Below are positions 1 through 10,133 of a DNA stretch of 64,000 nucleotides, piece by piece. Where the stretch lies: positions 1 through 64,000 of the forward strand of contig CAZHJK010000015.1 in NCBI GenBank assembly GCA_964533275.1, read 5' to 3'. Made by a program: the position numbers and the translations under genes. The notes beneath the pieces were generated by a model. The model was not told the DNA's origin, did not search any database, and saw only the letters and a list, made by a program, of their open reading frames with translations. The stretch comes from CAZHJK01 sp964533275 (GTDB taxonomy: Bacteria > Bacillota > Clostridia > Eubacteriales > Garciellaceae). Every line of letters begins with the position of its first letter. The stretch's first letter is position 1.

Positions 1-3000
1 GCTCCAAAGCATAATCCACTAAAACAAGGATTAAAACTCCGTTCTTTGTATATCTAAGCTCTACATCCTTGGTGCTCCAAAGCATAATCCACTAAAACAA
101 GGATTAAAACTTTAATTTTCGTGCTATATCTAATGCTGTTTCTAATGCTCCAAAGCATAATCCACTAAAACAAGGATTAAAACTCTATCTTATATATCAG
201 GGGTAATAAACCTAAATCAGGCTCCAAAGCATAATCCACTAAAACAAGGATTAAAACAACAAAGTTTATTCTGAATCAGAAGTTTTTCATTTTGGCTCCA
301 AAGCATAATCCACTAAAACAAGGATTAAAACATGCAGAAGGATCTGCAGTATTACCCCTTACAAATGGTGCTCCAAAGCATAATCCACTAAAACAAGGAT
401 TAAAACGCCATTTCAAAATGACAACCATCAAATCTATTTTTGCTCCAAAGCATAATCCACTAAAACAAGGATTAAAACTAGGGGGTTAAAAAATGTTAGT
501 TGAATTATTACTAGCTCCAAAGCATAATCCACTAAAACAAGGATTAAAACTTCCATGGAGTTTGTCCTTTTTTAAAACAATTGTTTCGCTCCAAAGCATA
601 ATCCACTAAAACAAGGATTAAAACTGATCATGCAATATCAAGCAAGAGCACAGATGGATGCTCCAAAGCATAATCCACTAAAACAAGGATTAAAACTTTG
701 CTGTAACCCTTCTGGTAAATCATCTTGAATATCGGCTCCAAAGCATAATCCACTAAAACAAGGATTAAAACCTGATTGGAATATGTTGTTAAAGGAATAT
801 GACAAACGCTCCAAAGCATAATCCACTAAAACAAGGATTAAAACCCTTCTAAAGGTACAATACCTTCCCCACCTGCTTCGCTCCAAAGCATAATCCACTA
901 AAACAAGGATTAAAACGAGAAACAAAATATGATTATATTCCTGGCGAATGCGGCTCCAAAGCATAATCCACTAAAACAAGGATTAAAACAAAGTTATCGT
1001 AAATCGGTCGGATTATGAAAGAAAGCTCCAAAGCATAATCCACTAAAACAAGGATTAAAACTTGAATGCAATAATTGAAGCAATAGGTCTTGTTTTGCTC
1101 CAAAGCATAATCCACTAAAACAAGGATTAAAACTATCAGTATCCTTATAAGTATACTTAAAAACTTCAAGCTCCAAAGCATAATCCACTAAAACAAGGAT
1201 TAAAACCACAGGTACAATTACTGCTAATCAAATAGTACTGGCGCTCCAAAGCATAATCCACTAAAACAAGGATTAAAACATAATATAAAAAATAGCATAG
1301 GTAATGCTATTAATTGCTCCAAAGCATAATCCACTAAAACAAGGATTAAAACCAAAATCAACCTGATATATCATCAGATGCAAGATTTGCTCCAAAGCAT
1401 AATCCACTAAAACAAGGATTAAAACAGAAGTCTTTTTTCTTTTTTGGATAAAATCATAATTGCTCCAAAGCATAATCCACTAAAACAAGGATTAAAACTA
1501 TTCAGTCAATACTTTTTTTGAAAATATTTTATAATGCTCCAAAGCATAATCCACTAAAACAAGGATTAAAACTATGTCTTATGCAAGTATTGAGAAGGCG
1601 GACGGTCGGCTCCAAAGCATAATCCACTAAAACAAGGATTAAAACTGTCATTTTGGGTGCTGAATCAGTAGTCAATTATTCTGCTCCAAAGCATAATCCA
1701 CTAAAACAAGGATTAAAACTAGCACGTCGACGGATACAAAAACATTAACATTATTGCTCCAAAGCATAATCCACTAAAACAAGGATTAAAACTCAATGAT
1801 TAAGCAGCTTATAAGATCTAGTGAGGATCCGCTCCAAAGCATAATCCACTAAAACAAGGATTAAAACCAGTTAAGAAGAATAAACTACCTTGTATACCCA
1901 CTAGCTCCAAAGCATAATCCACTAAAACAAGGATTAAAACTAAACTACATCATTTTCCTCTAAGTATGGAGTTTTTGCTCCAAAGCATAATCCACCAAAA
2001 CAAGGATTAAAACTATAGTGGCACTCCTGGTAGTGGAAAATCTCTTCATGCTCCAAAGCATAATCCACTAAAACAAGGATTAAAACTTTCTAACTGCTTT
2101 GTTGTATCGCTCTGGGTCGGCAGGCTCCAAAGCATAATCCACTAAAACAAGGATTAAAACACAAAGTCGATTAAGGGTATGACTTGTATGTTCTTTGCTC
2201 CAAAGCATAATCCACTAAAACAAGGATTAAAACATGAGTACAATGCTTTTAATTGAGAAAATTTCTAAGCTCCAAAGCATAATCCACTAAAACAAGGATT
2301 AAAACATAGATACAGTTTTGTCCTCGTCTTTGAAATTCTTGCTCCAAAGCATAATCCACTAAAACAAGGATTAAAACATATAGCAACCCACAATATCGTC
2401 GGTGTCGATCTCGGCTCCAAAGCATAATCCACTAAAACAAGGATTAAAACTTGCAGATAAGATTAAAAGGGGGAGATAAAAATTGCTCCAAAGCATAATC
2501 CACTAAAACAAGGATTAAAACTGTCTATAGCACCGTCTAACTGGCTTCCAGATGACCGCTCCAAAGCATAATCCACTAAAACAAGGATTAAAACTACTTA
2601 GCACTCAAAAAAATCTGACAATCATCTATAGCTCCAAAGCATAATCCACTAAAACAAGGATTAAAACAAATTTAAAAATGAGTGGATATTCTCCACCCAC
2701 CTTGCTCCAAAGCATAATCCACTAAAACAAGGATTAAAACTTTCTATTGATTGAGGTGCTAAATCTATCAATAAATTGCTCCAAAGCATAATCCACTAAA
2801 ACAAGGATTAAAACTAGTTAGTACATAATATTTTATTATGTACTAAAATAAGCTCCAAAGCATAATCCACTAAAACAAGGATTAAAACAATCATGCTTTT
2901 TGTATCTTTGTCATAATAATTTTTGCTCCAAAGCATAATCCACTAAAACAAGGATTAAAACCTACCTGGAATGGCTGTAAGTGTTGGTATGTAAGGGGCT

Positions 3001-4964
3001 CCAAAGCATAATCCACTAAAACAAGGATTAAAACAAAATTGAAGGGGTAAAGTAGATGTAACCCTTGTGGCTCCAAAGCATAATCCACTAAAACAAGGAT
3101 TAAAACTTGATGGAGGAAGAGGAAAATTATTAGATACTTTGCTCCAAAGCATAATCCACTAAAACAAGGATTAAAACTCCTGTTAAGTAATCCAATGCTA
3201 GATATCGCAATTAGCTCCAAAGCATAATCCACTAAAACAAGGATTAAAACAGCAGTTTTGTCTAGGGATCCTTTTAGGTTTTGTTGGGCTCCAAAGCATA
3301 ATCCACTAAAACAAGGATTAAAACTTAAATCTTTCTGACCAACTATCTAAAGTTGAAATTGCTCCAAAGCATAATCCACTAAAACAAGGATTAAAACTGT
3401 TGTCCCTGGTTAGTACAATAAATTTTTGATTATGCTCCAAAGCATAATCCACTAAAACAAGGATTAAAACATTACTGTGCTACCCTTGATGTTATCTTAA
3501 CATGTGCTCCAAAGCATAATCCACTAAAACAAGGATTAAAACCTCATTTTTCATCTCTCCTATTCAAAATATAGTTTTGCTCCAAAGCATAATCCACTAA
3601 AACAAGGATTAAAACCTAGAAGAGAAAGAGGATTTGGCAACAAAATAATAGCTCCAAAGCATAATCCACTAAAACAAGGATTAAAACTAGAGGAGAAACC
3701 TATATGGAAACTAGAATTGTCCTGCTCCAAAGCATAATCCACTAAAACAAGGATTAAAACTTGAGTGCTAAAATAAGTATTAAAATAATAAAAAGGCTCC
3801 AAAGCATAATCCACTAAAACAAGGATTAAAACTGATATACTATTACATAAGTGTTCTCAGCTTGATATGCTCCAAAGCATAATCCACTAAAACAAGGATT
3901 AAAACAGATTAAAGATAATAAAATATTAGTTAATGTAGTTGCTCCAAAGCATAATCCACTAAAACAAGGATTAAAACTTGTTTTACTACCATATATACCT
4001 CTAATAATTTCAAGCTCCAAAGCATAATCCACTAAAACAAGGATTAAAACATATATCAACTATCGTTTCTTCATCGAAAGCCTTGCTCCAAAGCATAATC
4101 CACTAAAACAAGGATTAAAACTAACAGAGCAAAGAATGAAAGAGATAATCTCACAGTACGCTCCAAAGCATAATCCACTAAAACAAGGATTAAAACAGAT
4201 CTAAACCTTCTGATACTGTAAAAGGTTTGATTGCTCCAAAGCATAATCCACTAAAACAAGGATTAAAACTCAGCTGTAGCCATGTAATGCATATATTGTT
4301 CATCTGCTCCAAAGCATAATCCACTAAAACAAGGATTAAAACAATTAGGTATAAACAGTAATCTAAAACAATAAAAGTGCTCCAAAGCATAATCCACTAA
4401 AACAAGGATTAAAACTAAAATCCATCCCCGTATAGACTACATCCAGGGCAAGCTCCAAAGCATAATCCACTAAAACAAGGATTAAAACTCTTTTTTTACA
4501 TTGATATTCAAATTCCTCTCTCCTTGCTCCAAAGCATAATCCACTAAAACAAGGATTAAAACGAGTTTCGTACATTACAACACCCCCAAATTGTCTAAGC
4601 TCCAAAGCATAATCCACTAAAACAAGGATTAAAACAGTATAAAATCAAAGGGTCTGATGGAGTAGATGCTGAGCTCCAAAGCATAATCCACTAAAACAAG
4701 GATTAAAACTAGAGGTCATAGGAAGTAATCAATCATCAGTAGGATGCTCCAAAGCATAATCCACTAAAACAAGGATTAAAACTAGTTCCTGAAAGGTTTT
4801 AGTCGGCATCTGCATTATTGCTCCAAAGCATAATCCACTAAAACAAGGATTAAAACATATCTTTTTTAACTGTTTCATCTTGGTTAAGTCCTGCTCTAAA
4901 GCATAATCCACTAAAACAAGGATTAAAACTGAAGATATTTGCATAGGGTTTCCGCTTGTTTTCC

Positions 4965-5013
4965 GCTCCAAAGCATAATCCACTAAAACAAGGATTAAAG
5001 CAAGGATTAAAAC
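4965..5013 (+). repeat. Variant CRISPR repeat with internal 12-nt duplication
   Basis: This unit is 49 nt rather than 37 because the 3' segment is duplicated: after AAGGATTAAAG the sequence CAAGGATTAAAAC follows again. The copy keeps the normal repeat end, so a processed crRNA could still carry a standard handle. A neighbouring unit at 4893 has GCTCTAAAGC in place of GCTCCAAAGC, and the unit at 1977 has one T-to-C change in its centre. Confidence 0.95.
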
Positions 5014-5192
5014 AAAAAAGAATTGACAAATAAAAAGATATAAACTATAGCTCCAAAGCATAATCCACTAAAACAAGGATTAAAACTTAATGATAGTGTA
5101 ATAAAATCTCCACCTGCTAATGCTCCAAAGCATAATCCACTAAAACAAGGATTAAAACTCACAAAGATATGATCAAGCTAAGCAAAGAGTGG

Positions 5193-5226
5193 GCTCCAAA
5201 GCATAATCCACTAAAACAAGTTAAAC
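5193..5226 (+). repeat. Terminal degenerate CRISPR repeat
   Basis: The last repeat is intact through CTAAAACAAG and then diverges to TTAAAC, having lost about three bases. No further repeats follow. This is the usual look of the leader-distal boundary and supports left-to-right transcription. Confidence 0.9.
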
Positions 5227-5229
5227 TTG

Positions 5230-5393
5230 GAATACCCAAAGGTATTCATGTGTATTTTTAATTAGCGTTCTTATATAGGTGTTGGGGAATGTAAATGCAA
5301 TATTATTTTTCTATGTATGTTACTTTCATTTCAACTTATATCTCTTACCCCACTAGAGTTAATGTCATATTTATATTAACTCTAGTGGGGTAA
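5230..5393 (+). terminator. Two hairpins after the CRISPR array
   Basis: Just past the last repeat, GAATACC/GGTATTC (5230-5247) forms a 7-bp stem followed by a weak T-rich stretch. Further on, a perfect 19-bp inverted repeat has arms 5345-5363 and 5375-5393 around an 11-nt loop, followed by TTTT. Either could end the pre-crRNA transcript. The long arms with a short T-run could also be a protein binding site or an insertion scar. The rest of 5227-5506 shows no gene. Confidence 0.5.
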
Positions 5394-5520
5394 TTTTCAA
5401 TTATTACTAGGTAAGATTTTAGACCTTCACAAACAGGTAATGTAAAAAAATGGTTTTTATGATAATATAAAATAAATAGTATTATTGGGAATACAACTTA
5501 TTTATAAGGAGGAGAAAATA

Positions 5521-6294
5521 ATGAAAGTTCATGTACTGGTTGATAATCATGCTTCTAGAGATTTTTCTGCAGAATGGGGTTTATCTTTTTTTATAGAAGG
5601 TAGCAAAAATTTGCTCTTAGATTTTGGGAGTAGTGATCTATTTCTTAAGAATGCAAAGAAGTTAGGAATTGATATTTCTTCGGTAGATACTATTGTTTTA
5701 AGTCATGGTCATTGGGACCATGGAAGTGGACTGAAATATTTATCAAATAAAAGATTAATTTGTCACCCCGAAGCTTTTAATAGGAGATATAGAAAAAATG
5801 GGGAATGCAATGGTCTTCCTTTTGATATTAAAGAAGCAAAAGAAAAGTTTGAACTAGTTTTAAGTCGAGAGCCATATATGATTGATGAAAATATAATATT
5901 CCTTGGTCAGATACCTCGAGTAATGGAATTCGAAGCAAAAAGCTCAACTTCTTTTAAAGAGGATGGCAGTATGGACTTTATTATGGACGATTCAGCGATT
6001 GTATATAAAACTGAAAAAGGATTAGTTATTATAAGTGGTTGTGCTCATTCAGGCATATGTAATATCATTGAGTATGCAAAGCAGGTAAGTGGTGTTAATA
6101 ATATTTATGCTGTTTTGGGAGGTTTTCATCTTAAAGAGAATAACGAAATAACAGAAAAGACCATAGAATATTTGAAAAAGTTAAATATTAAAATGATAAG
6201 TGGAGGTCATTGCACAGGATTCGAGGCTCTGGTACAATTTTACAATATTTTAAACAGTAAGCCTTTTACTTCAGGTGCAATAATAAAGCTATAA
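5521..6294 (+). CDS. MBL-fold metallo-hydrolase
   Basis: A 257-aa cytoplasmic metallo-beta-lactamase-fold protein. The metal-binding signature HGHWDH is at residues 62-67, followed by the further ligand region SGCAHSG (H176) and a C-terminal SGGHCTG (H230). The layout matches the COG1237 group, annotated as 7,8-dihydropterin-6-yl-methyl-beta-D-ribofuranosylaminobenzene 5'-phosphate synthase-like. In Clostridia the substrate of this group is mostly unknown, so no reaction is assigned. The start at 5521 follows AAGGAGGAG with about 6 nt spacing; an in-frame ATG-type start 36 nt upstream lacks a ribosome binding site. It is monocistronic, lying between the CRISPR array and a CBS protein. Confidence 0.85.
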   Translation: MKVHVLVDNHASRDFSAEWGLSFFIEGSKNLLLDFGSSDLFLKNAKKLGIDISSVDTIVLSHGHWDHGSGLKYLSNKRLICHPEAFNRRYRKNGECNGLPFDIKEAKEKFELVLSREPYMIDENIIFLGQIPRVMEFEAKSSTSFKEDGSMDFIMDDSAIVYKTEKGLVIISGCAHSGICNIIEYAKQVSGVNNIYAVLGGFHLKENNEITEKTIEYLKKLNIKMISGGHCTGFEALVQFYNILNSKPFTSGAIIKL

Positions 6295-6452
6295 TTTATA
6301 ATTTGCAGTCAAATATTATTTAAAGGTAAAATGCATTCAATTGTAGAATATGGAATTAAGAAAAAATGCAATCAGTTTGGCGTTTACAAGTCTAGTTTAA
6401 GGGGGAATATTATATTAAAGATTGTAAAAAGACTTGGAAGGGAGTATTTGAA

Positions 6453-6905
6453 ATGAGTGCAAGAGATCTAATGACTAAAGATATTATTACTATAGAGGAA
6501 GATTGTGAAGTAAATATTGCGATAAAGACATTTCTAGATAATAATATTGGCTGTTTACCAGTGATTGATTCAAAGGGGTTTTTAAGGGGGATTATTACAG
6601 AGACTGATTTTATATATGTGGATAGAAAATTAAATCCTACATCTCATTATGCTTACGGGGAAGTATATATTCCAGTTAATAGTAAGGTTTTAAAGGAAAA
6701 TCTGGATAAACTACAAAACTTACAAGTAAGAGATATTATGACTAAGGATGTAAAGACCATAAAGGAAGATACAAGCTTAGAAAAAGTAGTTAATATAATA
6801 ATTAATAAAAATATTAAAAATATACCAGTTGTTAAGGATGATAAGCTAGTAGGTATTGTCACAAGAAAAGATGTTCTTCGATATTATTTGCAAGCTCAAA
6901 ATTGA
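6453..6905 (+). CDS. Tandem CBS-domain protein
   Basis: A 150-aa protein made almost entirely of two CBS domains, residues about 2-55 and 92-148, each opening with a DLMTKD/DIMTKD motif. Paired CBS domains form a Bateman module that usually binds adenine nucleotides and acts as an energy or ligand sensor. No catalytic or transport domain is attached, so the partner is unknown. The ribosome binding site AAGGGAG lies 8 nt before the ATG. The 158-bp gap upstream holds nothing recognisable apart from the promoter region. Confidence 0.9.
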   Translation: MSARDLMTKDIITIEEDCEVNIAIKTFLDNNIGCLPVIDSKGFLRGIITETDFIYVDRKLNPTSHYAYGEVYIPVNSKVLKENLDKLQNLQVRDIMTKDVKTIKEDTSLEKVVNIIINKNIKNIPVVKDDKLVGIVTRKDVLRYYLQAQN

Positions 6906-6956
6906 AATAATTCTTATGATAAAGTATAATAGAGAAAATCAAGTTATGAAATTTTT

Positions 6957-6976
6957 ATGGCGGCGTTAGCCGCCAT
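6957..6976. repeat. Short palindrome ATGGCGGC/GCCGCCAT
   Basis: A perfect 8-bp stem with a GTTA tetraloop between the CBS gene and the permease gene. It has no T-run after it, so it is a weak terminator at best. It resembles the other GC-rich intergenic palindromes in this window. Confidence 0.6.
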
Positions 6977-7006
6977 CTTATATTATAGACAATGGAGGAT
7001 TACTTA

Positions 7007-7936
7007 ATGTTAAATGGACTAAATAGTGTAGGTTCTATATTTATAATGATTGGCATAGGTTATTTTTTAGCAAAAAAAGGAGTTCTAAATGAAGAAACCA
7101 ATAATCTTTTTTCTAAAATAGTAATGCAAGTTTCTATACCTTTAATGGTGATCTCAAGCTTACCTCAAAGATTCACTTTAGAAGAATTAATAGGTTCTTC
7201 AAAGGGATTATTTGTAGCATTTGCAAGTATGTTGCTGACTTATGGTATGGCATATATTTTGTCATTGGTTCTAAAAATTGATAGAAGAGAAAGGGGAGTA
7301 TTTTGTGTACTTTTTTCCCTATGCAATTCATTATTTATTGGGCTTCCAATTAATATTTCCCTATTTGGACAGGAAAGCGCACCTTATATATTTTTATTCT
7401 ATATTGCAAACACCCTAACATTTTGGACCATAGGAGTATACAATATCAAAAAGCATAGTTCTAAAAATAAGGATTTAGGTATGCTTGGAAATATAAAAAA
7501 GGTGTTTTCTCCACCTTTAATAGGATTTATAATTGGAATTATTTTTATAGTATTTAAAGTAGAATTACCTGCTTTCTTAAATACCTCATTTAATTATATA
7601 GGGCAATTAAGTACTCCCCTATCAATGTTTTTTATAGGTACGGTTATATATAATATAGATTTTAAGGAGATGAAGATAAATTTTACTACTATTGTTGCCT
7701 TAGTAGGAAAATTTATCATTAGCCCCTTAATAGTAATATTGTTATTATCTTTATTTGAATTACCCAGTCTCTTAGGAAAGGTTTTTATAATACAAGGTGC
7801 AGGTCCAATTATTACTCAAATAGCCTTGGTAACTGAATACTATGATGTAAATTCAAAATATGCTGCTTATATGGTGGGATTATCAACAATACTCTATATG
7901 TTTGTCGTACCCATCTATGTATTTTTAATTGGATGA
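7007..7936 (+). CDS. AEC-family transporter (auxin efflux carrier superfamily)
   Basis: A 309-aa integral membrane protein with about ten hydrophobic segments arranged as two halves around a soluble loop. The N-terminal MIGIGYFLAKKG and C-terminal IQGAGPIITQIALV stretches are typical of bacterial AEC permeases, which export or import organic acids such as malate; the substrate here is unknown. The start at 7007 follows TGGAGG by 8 nt. An upstream in-frame ATG at 6992 overlaps that ribosome binding site and is unlikely. The gene converges with the HD-domain gene, leaving only 12 bp between stop codons. Confidence 0.88.
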   Translation: MLNGLNSVGSIFIMIGIGYFLAKKGVLNEETNNLFSKIVMQVSIPLMVISSLPQRFTLEELIGSSKGLFVAFASMLLTYGMAYILSLVLKIDRRERGVFCVLFSLCNSLFIGLPINISLFGQESAPYIFLFYIANTLTFWTIGVYNIKKHSSKNKDLGMLGNIKKVFSPPLIGFIIGIIFIVFKVELPAFLNTSFNYIGQLSTPLSMFFIGTVIYNIDFKEMKINFTTIVALVGKFIISPLIVILLLSLFELPSLLGKVFIIQGAGPIITQIALVTEYYDVNSKYAAYMVGLSTILYMFVVPIYVFLIG

Positions 7937-7948
7937 TAGGTTTAATAT

Positions 7949-8524
7949 TTAAAGCTCTCCCTTTAATCCTATTTCTTCGGCAACCTTTTGCATTCCCTTA
8001 ATGGTTTCCTCTATTACATCATTTCTTTCCATTCCCAATCTTTGGGCTCCTTCATCAATAACCTCTCGTTTAACGCCTGCAGCAAAGCTCTTTTGCTTCC
8101 ATTTCTTTTTAACAGACTTGGTAGTTAGATCTAAAATGCTTTTGCTGGGGCGCATAATGGCGGTAGCAGATATTAAACCTGTTAGCTCATCAATGGTATA
8201 TAGAACATTTTCCAATTGGGATTTTGGTTCTACATCAGAACATAATTTCCAACCGTGACTTACTACTGCTCTTATGTAGTCCTCAGGCCAGTTATTTTCC
8301 TCTAGAATTTCCTTAGTTTTTGTACAATGCTCCTCAGGGTACATCTCATAATCAAGATCATGAATTAAACCGACAATTCCCCACATTTCTTTATTCTCTG
8401 CATTATAAAGATCTGCAAAATGTAACATTACAGCTTCAACAGTCAAAGCATGACGGATAAGACTTTCATCCTTATTGTATTCTTTTAATAAACTTAATGC
8501 TTCTTCTCGAGTAGGTGTTTTCAC
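7949..8524 (-). CDS. HD-domain protein (putative phosphohydrolase)
   Basis: A 191-aa soluble protein with the HD superfamily metal-binding pattern: H25 in SLIRHALTVE, H55-D56 in GLIHDLDYE and H90 in VVSHGW. This type (HDIG-like) usually hydrolyses phosphate esters of nucleotides, but many members have no known substrate. It starts with GTG after AAAAGAGGTC. It is alone on the minus strand and divergent from the proline operon, with the T-box leader of proA between them. Confidence 0.8.
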   Translation of the reverse strand: MKTPTREEALSLLKEYNKDESLIRHALTVEAVMLHFADLYNAENKEMWGIVGLIHDLDYEMYPEEHCTKTKEILEENNWPEDYIRAVVSHGWKLCSDVEPKSQLENVLYTIDELTGLISATAIMRPSKSILDLTTKSVKKKWKQKSFAAGVKREVIDEGAQRLGMERNDVIEETIKGMQKVAEEIGLKGEL

Positions 8525-8634
8525 TTTTATGACCTCTTTTCTTTTTTTATCTATATTTAATATATAATTCTATAGCTTTAGACTTTTCATGTCAAATAAT
8601 ATGTAATATTCTGACAACTATCTTAAAATAAACA

Positions 8635-8663
8635 TTGACATACACTTACAAATACTGTATAAT
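8635..8663 (+). promoter_or_regulatory. Sigma-A promoter of proAB
   Basis: TTGACA (8635-8640) and TATAAT (8658-8663) match the consensus perfectly with 17-bp spacing. Transcription would begin just before the T-box leader. Confidence 0.85.
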
Positions 8664-8689
8664 TTAGTGAAAATATTCTATAATAATAA

Positions 8690-8868
8690 ATGTTATGATT
8701 GAGAATAGTAGAGGGATGATACTATCAGAGAGTAAGTGAATGGTGGGAATCTTACAAGTTTAGTCCTTTGAACCCGCTCATGAACATTAAATTTGAGTTG
8801 AACCATTTTTGGTTAATTAGGGTGGTACCGCGGGTAACTCTCGTCCCTTTGTGGGATGGGATTTTTTT
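8690..8868 (+). promoter_or_regulatory. T-box leader, proline (CCC) specifier
   Basis: The invariant antiterminator box GGTGGTACCGCG is at 8821-8832. Stem I shows the AGTA motif, the AGAGAG/GGTGG distal-loop motifs and, in the specifier loop, GAA-CCC-G just before the closing CTC stem (CCC at 8773-8775). Aligning it with the valS T-box in this window (GTA before the same G) supports CCC as the specifier, hence uncharged tRNA-Pro as ligand. A terminator, TCGTCCC/GGGATGG plus seven T, follows. Read-through should rise when proline is limiting. Confidence 0.93.
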
Positions 8869-8888
8869 ATTTTATGGGAGGGATTGAG

Positions 8889-10127
8889 ATGTCAATTAAA
8901 AATCAATGTAAAAGATTAAAAAAGGCAGCTTTACTTCTAGAGATTGCAAATACAAACAGCAAAAATATTGCTTTGGAGAAGGTATGCCAAAGTCTATTGG
9001 AAAATACATCTTTTATTTTACAGGAGAATTCAAAGGATGTTGAAGCAGCAAAACAAAGCAACATGAAGGTAAGTCTGATTGATCGACTAATGCTTAATGA
9101 GGAAAGAATTCAAGATATGGTAGCAGGAATAAGATCAATTATTGATCTAAAGGATCCTATATGGAAAAGTAATAGAGTATGGACCTTGGAGAATAATTTG
9201 ACCATTAGTAAAATGACTATACCCTTGGGTGTCATTGGTATTATCTATGAATCTAGACCAAATGTTACTGTGGACGCCTTTGCCCTAGCGTTAAAAAGTG
9301 GGAATGGAATACTCTTGCGGGGAAGCTCTACTGCTATTCATTCCAATAGAGCATTAGTAGCAGCTATAAAACATGGGCTTAAAAACAGTGATATAACAGA
9401 AGATGTGGTTGAATTGGTGGAAGATGTAGATAGAAATGTGGTTAAGGAAATGTTGACAATGAATGAATATATTGATTTAATAATTCCCCGGGGTGGGAAG
9501 GGTCTAATAGATTTTGTAGTAAAAAATGCGACTGTTCCTACCATAGAAACAGGAGTTGGAAATTGTCATGTATTTGTAGATCAAAGTGCAGATCAAGAAA
9601 ATGCATTAAAGATAATTGAAAATGCAAAGGTGCAAAGACCTGGAGTATGTAATGCCATTGAAAATGTACTGATTCATAAGGATATAGCCCAAGAGTTTCT
9701 ACCAAAACTCTATGAATTATTAAAGGATAGGGTTGAGTTAAGGGGTTGTGAAGTTACCAAGGATATTATTCCAGTAAGTCTTGCCATAGAAGAGGATTGG
9801 GCTGAGGAATATTTAGATTATATATTAGCTATTAAGGTAGTGGAGGATGTCCAGGAAGCCATTTCCCATATTTCAAAATATGGCACTAAGCATTCAGAAT
9901 CTATTCTAACTGAAAGCTATGCAAATGCTCAGCTTTTCCAAAGAAGAGTAGATGCGGCAGCTGTATATGTAAATGCATCAACTAGATTTACTGATGGAGG
10001 ACAATTTGGTTTTGGTGCTGAAATGGGTATAAGCACCCAGAAGATGCTTCCCCGTGGTCCAGTTGGTTTAGAAGAGCTAGTAACTATCAAATATACCATT
10101 CTGGGCAATGGACAAATAAGGGAGTAG
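8889..10127 (+). CDS. proA: Glutamate-5-semialdehyde dehydrogenase (gamma-glutamyl phosphate reductase)
   Basis: A 412-aa NADPH-dependent enzyme that reduces gamma-glutamyl phosphate to glutamate 5-semialdehyde, the second step of proline synthesis. The catalytic cysteine is C254 in RPGVCNAIE, within an aldehyde-dehydrogenase fold, and the length matches the family (about 415). The start at 8889 follows GGGAGGG; an upstream in-frame ATG lies inside the T-box terminator region. It is the first gene of proA-proB, 6 bp before proB, under T-box control by tRNA-Pro. Confidence 0.97.
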   Translation: MSIKNQCKRLKKAALLLEIANTNSKNIALEKVCQSLLENTSFILQENSKDVEAAKQSNMKVSLIDRLMLNEERIQDMVAGIRSIIDLKDPIWKSNRVWTLENNLTISKMTIPLGVIGIIYESRPNVTVDAFALALKSGNGILLRGSSTAIHSNRALVAAIKHGLKNSDITEDVVELVEDVDRNVVKEMLTMNEYIDLIIPRGGKGLIDFVVKNATVPTIETGVGNCHVFVDQSADQENALKIIENAKVQRPGVCNAIENVLIHKDIAQEFLPKLYELLKDRVELRGCEVTKDIIPVSLAIEEDWAEEYLDYILAIKVVEDVQEAISHISKYGTKHSESILTESYANAQLFQRRVDAAAVYVNASTRFTDGGQFGFGAEMGISTQKMLPRGPVGLEELVTIKYTILGNGQIRE

Positions 10128-10133
10128 ATATTA

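Larger units (their letters stand above)
1..5226 (+). CRISPR. Long CRISPR array, leader-distal part (72 repeats, 71 spacers)
   Basis: A 37-nt repeat, beginning GCTCCAAAGC and ending CAAGGATTAAAAC, recurs every 71-75 bp with unique 34-38-nt spacers. I count 71 full-length units and one degenerate unit at the right end. The window starts exactly at a repeat, so the array continues to the left. Orientation is inferred as left to right. The 3' end ATTAAAAC resembles the 8-nt crRNA handle of type I-B and III repeats, and repeat decay (units at 4893, 4965 and 5193) concentrates at the right, the usual leader-distal end. Inside each repeat TAATCC can pair with GGATTA around a 10-nt loop. Spacer length (mode 36) favours type I or III over II, V or VI. 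No cas gene lies in the window, so the subtype is unresolved. Apparent coding frames here are repeat translations, not genes. Confidence 0.99.

Noticed and set aside
292..5061. Open frames of 60-113 residues on both strands within 1-5.1 kb
   Set aside because: They translate the CRISPR repeat (recurring NPCFSGLCFG or LILVLVDYALE) with spacers between; no ribosome binding sites, not genes.
1..5226. Type II, V or VI assignment of the CRISPR array
   Set aside because: The AAAAC end and repeat stem are compatible, but spacers of 34-38 nt are longer than usual for those types. Left open, with type I/III favoured.
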